Assembly: GCA_947174225.1 (NCBI GenBank)
Contig: CAMWIF010000159.1
Location: 1 to 6,471, forward strand
Direction of reading: 5' to 3'
Origin: an uncultured Porphyromonadaceae bacterium
GTDB taxonomy: Bacteria; Bacteroidota; Bacteroidia; Bacteroidales; Muribaculaceae
Length of the DNA stretch: 6,471 nt
Part shown: one piece after another, positions 1-5,886 of the stretch
Layout of the letters: the number at the start of each line of letters is the position of its first letter
Numbering within the stretch: the stretch's first letter is position 1
Position numbers and translations under genes: made by a program
Notes under the pieces: model-generated
What the model was told of the DNA's origin: nothing
What the model saw: the letters and a program-made list of their open reading frames with translations, nothing else
The model's database searches: none

Positions 1-54
1 TGCGACCACACGCCCCCCAGACGCGTACTCTAAACCGGGCTGAGCTACACCCCG
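1..54 (-). tRNA. tRNA-Pro (anticodon GGG), partial, 3' part outside window
   Basis: Read on the minus strand from 54 down, the sequence gives a 7-nt acceptor strand CGGGGTG, T8-A9, a D-arm GCTC/GAGT with an AGCCCGGTTTA loop, and an anticodon stem CGCGT/GCGTG. The stem closes a 7-nt loop CTGGGGG, so positions 34-36 are GGG and the amino acid is proline (reads CCC/CCU). The variable loop TGGTC and the first base or two of the T stem follow before the window ends, so the T-arm, 3' acceptor strand and CCA are not seen. The anticodon stem uses two G-T pairs, which is tolerable. The matching promoter upstream on the same strand supports a real, expressed gene. The only uncertainty is that the folding was done by eye on two thirds of the molecule. 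Confidence 0.87.
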
Positions 55-62
55 AGAATAAT

Positions 63-190
63 AAGCTTAATCAAGACCAACCGGTATCGATATTAGTTTA
101 ATCGTTGCCGATTTAACTAGGCCACCCACGCCGGAGTGACTGATACTCTCGCTTTAGCTTATGCTTTAAGCGGGGGTTCTTGATTAAAGC
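63..190 (-). ncRNA. Structured leader RNA between promoter and tRNA-Pro
   Basis: The roughly 130 nt between the predicted start (about 190) and the tRNA can close on itself. The first bases of the transcript (190-176) are complementary to 77-65, just before the tRNA (GCTTTAATCAAGAAC against GTCTTGATTAAGC, 13 pairs with two single-base bulges). Inside is an 11-bp stem with one A-A mismatch capped by a GCAA tetraloop (94-119). A smaller GCTTA/TAAGC hairpin and a GAGT/ACTC hairpin are also present. I see no signature of SRP RNA, 6S RNA, RNase P RNA or tmRNA, and no ORF. It could be a processing stem for the tRNA precursor or a co-transcribed small RNA. Structure by eye only. Confidence 0.35.
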
Positions 191-194
191 GATG

Positions 195-226
195 CAAAGT
201 TACGCACTTTTTTAATTCTATGCAAA
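195..226 (-). promoter_or_regulatory. Bacteroidetes-type promoter for the tRNA-Pro transcript
   Basis: On the minus strand there is TTTG (226-223), a 20-nt spacer, then TAACTTTG (202-195). This matches the Bacteroidetes primary sigma consensus (-33 TTTG, -7 TAnnTTTG, spacing about 19-21). Transcription would start near 190. The next gene in this direction is tRNA-Pro, about 136 nt downstream. The flanking DNA is strongly AT-rich, as expected of a strong promoter. Confidence 0.75.
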
Positions 227-441
227 TTTTTCGGTAATTATTTTTATAAAAAATAATGTTAATTGCTCTAAAGGGTTATGTTACAAATGATAATCTCCCT
301 AATCCATTAGTTGTCAAAATGAGGAATCCGATCTTATTTATATCATAAGACAAGGGATTTTTAAGGTCTGTGTCAAGCACATCGTCTTCATGAATGAAGT
401 TGTTTAAACTTTTTACGGGAGTGTTAGTTATGATATATTTT
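227..441. other. AT-rich non-coding stretch before the transposase remnant
   Basis: I see no gene here. The short open frames on both strands show no recognisable protein, and I could not pair this stretch with sequence beyond 1100 as terminal inverted repeats of the insertion sequence. The left end of the degraded element probably lies here, but I cannot place it. Confidence 0.4.
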
Positions 442-1090
442 ATGAAAGCGAATTTTACAGCAACCAAGAAAGGTACCTGGGTCTACATTCAGAAGTTGAT
501 TAGAATCAATGGCAAATCGACTACCATACAGGTGAAAAACTCGGGCTGCTCTTTGTATACAGAAGGAGTATGGTTATCCGGATGCGCGCCAGTGGGTGCT
601 TAACCTTACCCGAAAGATGACTTTTAAAGAGAAGGCATGCCGTCAGACTATAGAAATCCCTTCTACCCGGTAAAAGACCTTGAGGCTGGACACAGTTCAT
701 TGCGGATCGGAGGAGACACGTTCCTATCACCACTTTATACTCGTCTTGGGCTTCCGATGATATGCGATAGGATTACGAAACAAAGCATGGTGAAATATAA
801 TCTTTATGAGATACTTTGGACTCTTATTGTCGGTCGTATTCTTTATCCGGGTTCAAAACATCACACTTACGGCAAGCCAAGGAGTCGGGTTAATGCTCCT
901 GAGGATATGTACCGGGCATTAAGCCTGCTCTCTGCGGAACATCAGATTTGACATAACCCAGACACTACTATAGACCACTCTCCGATCCCACAGAGCTGAC
1001 AGCACAGTTACAGAGGTTACGGCATTAATATCAATAAAGAGATAATCAGCTCCCAAAAAATGAAGGCGAGAGATGAAAAAAGTTTAGGCT
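442..1090 (+). pseudogene. Degraded IS1634-like (IS4 superfamily) transposase
   Basis: The remnant begins at ATG 442 (MKANFTATKKGTWVYIQ...), the usual basic N-terminus of IS1634-like transposases. Reading continuously needs three single-base losses: the A run at 535-539, near 555-557, and near 657-661. Their sum returns to the starting frame. The pieces then give VKKLG..LF, IQKEYGYPDARQW and FYPVKDLEAGHSSLRIGG, the N-terminal domain, up to a TGA at 949-951. The DDE catalytic core is missing. After about 960 only a C-terminal scrap remains: LSDPTELTAQL (978-1010), then after one more frame change KEIISSQKMKA, resembling the family's C-terminal TELTDAL...EIIT..MK pattern. The element is dead, with an internal deletion of most of the gene. 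Family assignment is from memory of the pattern; the state of decay is plain from the frames. Confidence 0.75.
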
Positions 1091-1105
1091 GTCATTTTAA
1101 TTACT

Positions 1106-1140
1106 ACAGAGGTATAGCGACTTACACGCTATACCTCTGT
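1106..1140. repeat. Perfect 14-bp inverted repeat (hairpin)
   Basis: ACAGAGGTATAGCG (1106-1119) is exactly complementary to 1127-1140, with a 7-nt spacer ACTTACA. No T run follows on the plus strand (GTTTAC), and on the minus strand only AGTAATTAAAA follows. It is therefore a weak intrinsic-terminator candidate, despite the very stable stem. It lies at the 3' end of the transposase remnant and could be the insertion sequence's own transcription stop or a subterminal structure of the element. Confidence 0.6.
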
Positions 1141-1212
1141 GTTTACTAACAAAAGTGTCAAAGATGGAAAGTTAACCAAAAGAATCAGAATCTGCAAGCA
1201 TTCACCCCAAAA

Positions 1213-1288
1213 CAGAATAAAAACTTGTGAATAAACAAGAATATGGGGCCCGATACTTTAAAGGGTACTGGACCCCACATACTTGTTT
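1213..1288 (-). terminator. Terminator-like structure after the surface-protein gene
   Basis: Only four bases after the stop codon, the minus-strand RNA can form a long stem between 1288-1266 and 1255-1233. It includes six-base AACAAG/CTTGTT ends and GGGG/CCCC in the middle. Several positions that do not match as DNA become G-U pairs in the minus-strand RNA, which favours that direction. A second, smaller hairpin uses the same distal arm: CTTGT (1239-1235) with ACAAG (1228-1224), followed at once by TTTTTATT (1223-1216). The small hairpin has the classic intrinsic-terminator layout. The two folds share bases and cannot both form completely. Confidence 0.6.
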
Positions 1289-1291
1289 TAC

Positions 1292-3634
1292 TTATCTTAC
1301 GATGATTTTCCTGACTTTATTCCCTCGGTAGATGAGATAAATGCCCGGAGACAGTTGGTCAAGAGGATCTGAAACTCTTATACCCGTTAGGGTCAGTATT
1401 TGTATATCGTCATCTGCAGAAATAGTTTCGATACCGGCGTTCTGCTTGACGGTGACTTCGCATGATGCGGATGCACCGCCGTCAACGCTCCGTACGGTGA
1501 TCGTTGCGATTCCGGGAGCGAGAGCTTTTACTGTGCCGTTCTGGTCGACCTGCACCACTTCGGAATCCGATGATTCCCATACGAGAGATGTGTCGGTAGC
1601 GTTTTCGGGAGCGACGGTCGTAGTGAGAGTGTAGTCCTCCTCGACAAGTAATTCAAGAATCTCATCGCTGAGTATGATTTCGGAGACGGAAATATTTTCT
1701 TCATCAATGATTACCTTGAAATTCTCCCATACAGGATGTTTTTGGTAAGCAGCGACACGTCCTTTGGGTACAAGCAAAGTTGCTTCATAGTTGACGAACG
1801 ATGATTCTTCGACATTAGGAGGTGTGAGAGCATTGACAGTTACCTTTATCAATCGGGGACTAGTGAATACATCCTTTCCGATGATCTTGATTTTATCGCC
1901 GAAACTTACTTTCTCCAAATGGTTACATCCGTAGAAAGCTGTATCCTCGACTTCTTGTAATGAAGTGGGGAACGACAGATTCATGATTCCATCACATCCC
2001 TCAAATGCGTGCTGACCTATGATCCGGAGATTCTCCGGGAAATCAAGTTGAGTGACCGTTTTATTGTTCACGCACGCGTATGCCCCGATTGTTTCTAGAG
2101 GTACGGAGAACACAACAGACTTTTTGGTGATCGGAATGTAGTAGATTGTCTTAAGACTCTTATTGTAGAGACATTCGTCATTCACAGTAAAATTATTATT
2201 CTCCGAATCAACATATATCGCACGTAGCATTTCGCAATCGGAAAAGGCTCCCGGACGTATGATGCTGACATTTTTGCCGATCATTATAGACTCGATTTTG
2301 CTATCTGAAAAGGCGAACTCACCTATTTCCTTAAGACCTTCGGGCAAGTCGATATCCCTGATGAGGGTTCCGGCAAATGAACGGTTTCCTATAGCCGAAA
2401 CGGAAGCAGGGAGAGTGACAGAGGTAATAGCGCACAAATCGAAAGCGTTGGCGCCTATTGCAGTTACGGTATAGTTTTTCTCATAGTACTTTACACTTTC
2501 CGGTACCACGATGTCATCAGGAAGAGGATCGTAGTCCCCGCCTGCAGGTGGAACTACTACGGCTGTATTGTTCTTTCTGTCAAGCTTATAGTAAAGATTG
2601 TCGATCAATACATTTTCGTAGTCCGAATCATCCAATACAGTGACATAGCATTTTGCTGACAGCCCATTTGATGTTGACGCTTCTATCACGGCATTGCCTT
2701 TACCGATGGCCTTTACAAGACCATCGCTCACGGTGGCAACTTGTGTATCGGAGGATGACCAAGTGATCGTAGTCCTTGCGTCTTCAGGTGTCAGGGAAAC
2801 CTTAAGAGAGGTATCGGTACCTGTATCCATCAATAGTTCCCGATCAGAAATGACAATATCTGTGGGATCCATATTATCAACAATCTCTATCTCTATTTTT
2901 GCCGTACCGATTCTATATGAATAGTCGGTATATGTCTTATTAAGCGCATACACTTCAACACTGACAGTAGCTTTGCCAAGAGCACGGGCCTTTATAGTAT
3001 TCGTAGATTTTGATACAGAAATTATTTCTGGATTAGAGGAGGTATAATCATAGCGGAAATAACCACCACCACTGAAAGGCGTGTATTCACCGGTAAGTTT
3101 TACATCAAGATTCACTTCATCATCTACGAGAAGTTTTGAAGGCATATTATCAAATACCACCCCAGACGGTGCATCTACAGTTATGTAGAACCATGTAGTA
3201 TGGGAATATCCCATCTCTACCCATGGATGTCTTAAACTGTAGTCTGTTCCTGAGTATGGTTTAGACATAAGTACATTAACTCCGGTATCGCCTCCTTGTG
3301 CTTCAGTACTTTTCCCATATATCAGTACCCCGTTCTGACTGTACCAATGACTACTTCCTAAAGAAGACAAGTAACCCTTATCCTTACTTCTCTGGGCTGC
3401 CATATCCGTGATAACCTGATTATCCATGACACAGAAGCGGTAGTGGGTGTCATCGATTTTGAGTGCATGAGAAACAGAGGGGAGTGTAGCGATTATGACT
3501 ATAATCAGGCTGATTATCCACGTTTGGTCTCCTCTTTTTGTTTTTCTGTCCGATGGATAGGAGACCCTTGTATCCATGTCGGCGGAGTGGCTTCCTCTTT
3601 CCGGAGGAAAGACATGTAGCTGATCTCGTTGCAT
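1292..3634 (-). CDS. Secreted BspA-like LRR_5 / Ig-like (Big2) surface protein
   Basis: This 780-codon gene is intact. Residues 38-57 are a hydrophobic segment ending SVSHA, read as a signal peptide. The 37 residues before it are unusually long and polar, so M20 (codon at 3577) is an alternative start; no purine-rich site decides, as usual in this phylum. Residues 58-152 are unrecognised (aromatic-rich, two Cys). Residues 155-252 look like a Big2-type Ig domain with an insertion. Residues 256-334 are a clear Big2 domain (TITWSSSDTQVATVS, IGKGNAVI). Residues 342-640 are an LRR_5/BspA leucine-rich block with repeated 'IG..AF..C..L..V.FP.SL' units. Residues 648-730 are another Big2 domain (LVWESSDSEVV, APGIATITV). 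The end, about 735-780, with DQLSPGIYLIYRGNKVRKIIV, resembles T9SS type-A-like sorting tails. Role inferred: an exported adhesin-like or substrate-contact protein; no enzymatic motif is seen. Confidence 0.93.
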   Translation of the reverse strand: MQRDQLHVFPPERGSHSADMDTRVSYPSDRKTKRGDQTWIISLIIVIIATLPSVSHALKIDDTHYRFCVMDNQVITDMAAQRSKDKGYLSSLGSSHWYSQNGVLIYGKSTEAQGGDTGVNVLMSKPYSGTDYSLRHPWVEMGYSHTTWFYITVDAPSGVVFDNMPSKLLVDDEVNLDVKLTGEYTPFSGGGYFRYDYTSSNPEIISVSKSTNTIKARALGKATVSVEVYALNKTYTDYSYRIGTAKIEIEIVDNMDPTDIVISDRELLMDTGTDTSLKVSLTPEDARTTITWSSSDTQVATVSDGLVKAIGKGNAVIEASTSNGLSAKCYVTVLDDSDYENVLIDNLYYKLDRKNNTAVVVPPAGGDYDPLPDDIVVPESVKYYEKNYTVTAIGANAFDLCAITSVTLPASVSAIGNRSFAGTLIRDIDLPEGLKEIGEFAFSDSKIESIMIGKNVSIIRPGAFSDCEMLRAIYVDSENNNFTVNDECLYNKSLKTIYYIPITKKSVVFSVPLETIGAYACVNNKTVTQLDFPENLRIIGQHAFEGCDGIMNLSFPTSLQEVEDTAFYGCNHLEKVSFGDKIKIIGKDVFTSPRLIKVTVNALTPPNVEESSFVNYEATLLVPKGRVAAYQKHPVWENFKVIIDEENISVSEIILSDEILELLVEEDYTLTTTVAPENATDTSLVWESSDSEVVQVDQNGTVKALAPGIATITVRSVDGGASASCEVTVKQNAGIETISADDDIQILTLTGIRVSDPLDQLSPGIYLIYRGNKVRKIIVR

Positions 3635-3687
3635 AGAGATTATGGGTTGTTAGTTTCCCGGGGCCCTCTACTCAGGAGCGGATGAAT

Positions 3688-3785
3688 AAAAAATGCGTGA
3701 GAGCCGTACTATTGCTCGTCCCGCTTGTTGAGGCCTTCGCATTGCCCGGTATAGTAGAACGAGCAAACCTATAGAAGCCTCACGC
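3688..3785 (-). terminator. Intrinsic terminator closing the candidate RNA
   Basis: On the minus strand GCGTGAG (3785-3779) pairs with CTCACGC (3701-3695), followed by A and then TTTTTT (3693-3688). Inside, TTGCTCGT (3766-3759) pairs with ACGAGCAA (3719-3712), separated from the outer stem by an internal loop. The 39-nt apical part holds only short stems. A competing pairing, TACTAT with ATAGTA, crosses the inner stem, so two folds are possible. The hairpin is long for a simple terminator, which fits a regulated or multi-domain RNA. A lone -7-like TAGGTTTG (3771-3764) also lies here but has no -33 partner. Confidence 0.5.
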
Positions 3786-3786
3786 A

Positions 3787-3851
3787 GAATATGTGTAAAT
3801 ACACCAACAGATGACGTTCACACGCCCGCTGTTGGTGGAATATACATATTC
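3787..3851. repeat. Imperfect inverted repeat, two stacked stems
   Basis: CACCAACAG (3802-3810) is exactly complementary to 3829-3837, closing an 18-nt loop. Outside it GAATATGT (3787-3794) is exactly complementary to 3844-3851. The two stems are separated by an unpaired 7/6-nt internal loop. The 17 pairs in register make a chance origin unlikely. It lies one base from the end of the terminator stem at 3785, inside the candidate RNA. Confidence 0.6.
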
Positions 3852-3955
3852 ATCAGGCATCTACTGTTTGCTACATCCTTGACTATACCATGAAAGTTGC
3901 GAAGTTTCAACAAGCCAAGAAAGAGCGTCGAGTAAACGCATCCTAAAAATGTCCG

Positions 3956-4000
3956 CTTTACACGCGCCAAATCCATTATGAGAATTTGGCGTGTGTAAAG
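3956..4000. repeat. 17-bp inverted repeat with 11-nt loop
   Basis: CTTTACACGCGCCAAAT (3956-3972) pairs with 3984-4000 at 16 of 17 positions. The odd position is G-U in a plus-strand RNA and A-C in a minus-strand RNA. Relative to the promoter at 4007-4038 this is the extreme 5' end of the transcript, where a stem could protect the RNA from decay. Alternatively it is a terminator for the small ORF ending at 4026: on the minus strand ATTTTT follows five bases after the stem. Confidence 0.65.
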
Positions 4001-4006
4001 CAATGG

Positions 4007-4038
4007 CAAAATTAGGAATTATTTTTCAGTTCTCCAAA
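4007..4038 (-). promoter_or_regulatory. Bacteroidetes-type promoter upstream of the candidate RNA
   Basis: On the minus strand there is TTTG (4038-4035), a 20-nt spacer, then TAATTTTG (4014-4007). Both elements match the -33/-7 consensus, and the spacing equals that of the tRNA promoter in this window. The -33 box overlaps the last codons of the doubtful ORF at 4026-4217. The predicted start falls at the base of the 17-pair hairpin (3956-4000). Confidence 0.6.
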
Positions 4039-4217
4039 AATTCATTGTGTTCTGACGGGGAAAAATGATTTCGGAAACGATATAAAAATTTTAAATTTCT
4101 TGAATCAGGTATTCGCTCAAGCTTCGGATATCTCTTTAGTCTGAGAAGTTGACGGCAATTAGGAAGATTCTGTCTTTCCACTAAAACGTATTGGAGTAAC
4201 TTTCCTTTCAAAGTCAT
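4026..4217 (-). CDS. Doubtful 63-codon ORF, basic, unrecognised
   Basis: The ORF starts at ATG 4217 and would encode a small protein rich in Lys, Arg and Leu (for example LLRLKRYPKL, KFLYRFRNHF). There is no signal peptide, membrane segment or known motif. In favour: ATG start, a -7-like TAATTTTG at 4236-4229 and a fuller but loosely spaced promoter match at 4357-4391, with a hairpin 26 nt after the stop. Against: AT-rich sequence in which a frame of this length can arise by chance, no recognised homologue, and a good promoter overlapping its 3' end. It could equally be a leftover of a decayed gene. Confidence 0.25.
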   Translation of the reverse strand: MTLKGKLLQYVLVERQNLPNCRQLLRLKRYPKLERIPDSRNLKFLYRFRNHFSPSEHNEFLEN

Positions 4218-4356
4218 TCAACCTAACCCAAAATTATCATAGGGACATAAAATACTTGTCTGAGCTACATTGCCTCAGATACAGATATAAGCTTGTTACT
4301 TTCCTCTACAGGCTTGATTGAACTATGCCGGTGTCCAACACCCTCAGTTGCCTCTG

Positions 4357-4391
4357 CAAATTTATTGACCGGGGCTGCGATGCACCACAAA
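4357..4391 (-). promoter_or_regulatory. Weak candidate promoter with long spacer
   Basis: On the minus strand TTTG (4391-4388) is followed after 23 nt by TAAATTTG (4364-4357), an excellent -7 but 2-4 nt more spacing than usual. An imperfect inverted repeat (CCCTCAGTTGC at 4341-4351 and 4404-4414, 10 of 11) brackets it and could be an operator. The first ORF downstream is the doubtful one at 4026-4217. The rest of 4218-4501 shows nothing I recognise. Confidence 0.3.
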
Positions 4392-4501
4392 GATAATTAC
4401 ATTGCACCTGAGGGTATATCGGGCGGTTCAGACAACCTCTTTAGAGTTAAGATTTTTCAGTTTTCCATCCATCTTCCTCTCTTTTTCAAGGTGTTTGAAG
4501 A

Positions 4502-5836
4502 TTATTCAAGTTTCCTGCTATCAGATTTCTCAAATGTCTCTTTCATATTGGCAATCATCAACTCACCATAGTGCATGATCTTCTCATCAGGACAGCCTAC
4601 TTTCACAAGCTCATTTATCATACGGGAAGAGATTTCAGGAATTCTACATGGGCGTACATTATGTATTGAGTCGATATACATTCCTTTTTGTGCATCAAAG
4701 ACACATCATATTTTTCGATGTCGCTATATACCTCCGACATATATTTTTCGAAAATCTTATCGTAGTCTATATCTCCCCTAACCTTAGGCACACCGGAAGT
4801 ATTATCATTGTTGTTACTTGACGCTTTGGATAGGTTGCTAGATACTTCTGATAGATTGATGGACACTTCCGGTAAAGTTAGGGTTGTGACTTTAGCCTCT
4901 CCCTCTTTCATAACCCTATTTACACTTCCTACAGTAGCTTCCCCTTTCTTATCAATCTTAATTTCAGTTGATTTTTCTATCAGATTATTTGCGCTATCAA
5001 AATTCTAATGGCTATCTGTATTCGCCTGTGGAGATACGGATACATTCCAGAAGGTGAGTAGACCGATAGAAATAATAGCTATCGCGGCGCAAGTAATTAT
5101 GAGAAGATGACGAGCCTTTTTTAAGCTGAGCTTCAAAATAATCTGAAATTTCACGCATAGAGATGCGCTTGTCGGGGTTCACTTTGAGACATTCGGAGCG
5201 TAACTTACCATACTTTGACTCAGGCAACAGCAATTCCAGGAGTTTTCCAAAAGAATGTACATCTGCATGCAAATCGCCCGAGCATGGAGATTGCTGTTTG
5301 GGAACTCCAAACACTTCTGTAGCGAGAGACTACTTGTAAATCACCGAATCCTCACTATTCCCAAGACCGAGGTCGATTTTTTTGCCTCATTCCAGTGTGT
5401 TGTCAGGATATTATCAGGTTTTAGGTCGTGGTGAGAAAGTCCCATCGAATGAATATAGGCAAGTGTCTCTGTAATCTGAAAGGTGACACTGATGTGTTGT
5501 TTCTGGGAAGGGGGATTATCTACGTTGAGGGAATCTCCAAGGTGATACATCCGCATATTTCATCAGGAGCACCGACCCTGCAACAGGATGTTGCTCAAAT
5601 CTATATATTCCGACAACTCTGGGATGATTTGTTCTTAATCCCAAGGAAGAGTCCTTACGCAGACGAGCTACCTTCTCCGGATGGAGACGCAGCGCTTCCG
5701 GTAATCCTTTGAGTATGAACCGACACCATTCCTTGATGATCAACTAGAGCAGATTGCATGTCTCTCTCCTGAACAGCTCTGGGCTTTGTGGGGTGAAAGA
5801 GGGTTCGGATGTGACAACAATCGAATTAGGAATCAT
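4502..5836 (-). pseudogene. Decayed membrane-anchored Ser/Thr protein kinase
   Basis: The start is ATG 5836, with an in-frame TGA 30 nt before it. The decayed frame would span about 445 codons. Pieces in order: FILKGLPEAL with the ATP-site Lys and a helix-C RLRKDSS; hinge LLMKYAD; catalytic loop HHDLKPDN (5411-5434) where HRD is usual; IDLGLGN (5366-5374) where DFG is usual; C-lobe DVHSFGKLLELLLP and NPDKRIS; then one membrane helix (HLLIITCAAIAIISIGLLTF) and a Ser/Asn-rich outer region ending SDSRKLE. Lesions: amber codons at 5746-5744, 5332-5330 and 5007-5005; frame changes near 5537-5546, in the T7 run 5377-5383, in the T6 run 5117-5122 and near 4693-4707. The many lesions and altered catalytic motifs make a working kinase very unlikely. 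It lies 50 nt after dtd on the same strand, with no promoter seen between them. Confidence 0.82.
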
Positions 5837-5886
5837 ATAGGTGATAGAATCGTTGGTTCGTGATCACAGAATATGGCGTGGCATTG

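Larger units (their letters stand above)
3686..4003 (-). ncRNA. Candidate structured RNA or attenuated leader, about 315 nt
   Basis: A canonical promoter (4007-4038) predicts a start near 4002. The RNA would open at once with a 17-pair hairpin (4000-3956). It continues through a middle section with weaker pairings, such as TTCTTGGC with GTCAAGGA, then a second imperfect stem (3851-3787), and ends in a stem followed by six T residues (3785-3688). No convincing ORF runs through it: the one long open frame (4009-3818) has only a TTG start and unrecognised content. The next gene on this strand begins 52 nt beyond the T run and has no clear promoter of its own. The transcript may therefore be a free small RNA or a regulatory leader with partial termination. 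It matches no RNA class I know. Confidence 0.45.

Noticed and set aside
637..951. Plus-strand 104-codon frame taken as a complete gene
   Set aside because: From about codon 9 it is the transposase interior. Its first residues come from the frame junction at 657-661, and it stops where the catalytic core should begin.
3845..3870. CTGATGA word resembling a hammerhead ribozyme core on the minus strand
   Set aside because: The required GAAA after stem II and the third helix are absent.
3723..3915. 9-bp inverted repeat GCTTGTTGA / TCAACAAGC as an invertible-promoter boundary
   Set aside because: A 9-bp match within 400 bp is expected by chance at appreciable rate, there is no invertase gene, and the arms enclose no clean promoter.
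3686..4003. tmRNA, RNase P RNA, SRP RNA or a known riboswitch
   Set aside because: None of their conserved blocks (tRNA-like ends, GAGGAAAGTC, GGAAGGAAGCAGC, B12 box, TPP or c-di-GMP cores) can be found.
3818..4009. Minus-strand open frame of 63 codons across the inverted-repeat region
   Set aside because: It has only a TTG start, is laid over a 17-bp hairpin and half of another inverted repeat, and its product has no recognised motif. The RNA reading explains the sequence better.
4293..4571. Plus-strand open frame of 92 codons
   Set aside because: It starts with TTG, overlaps the kinase 3' end on the other strand, and contains a minus-strand promoter match. The product is not protein-like.
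5860..5867. GTGATCAC palindrome between dtd and the kinase remnant
   Set aside because: An 8-bp palindrome is too common to assign as an operator without further copies.
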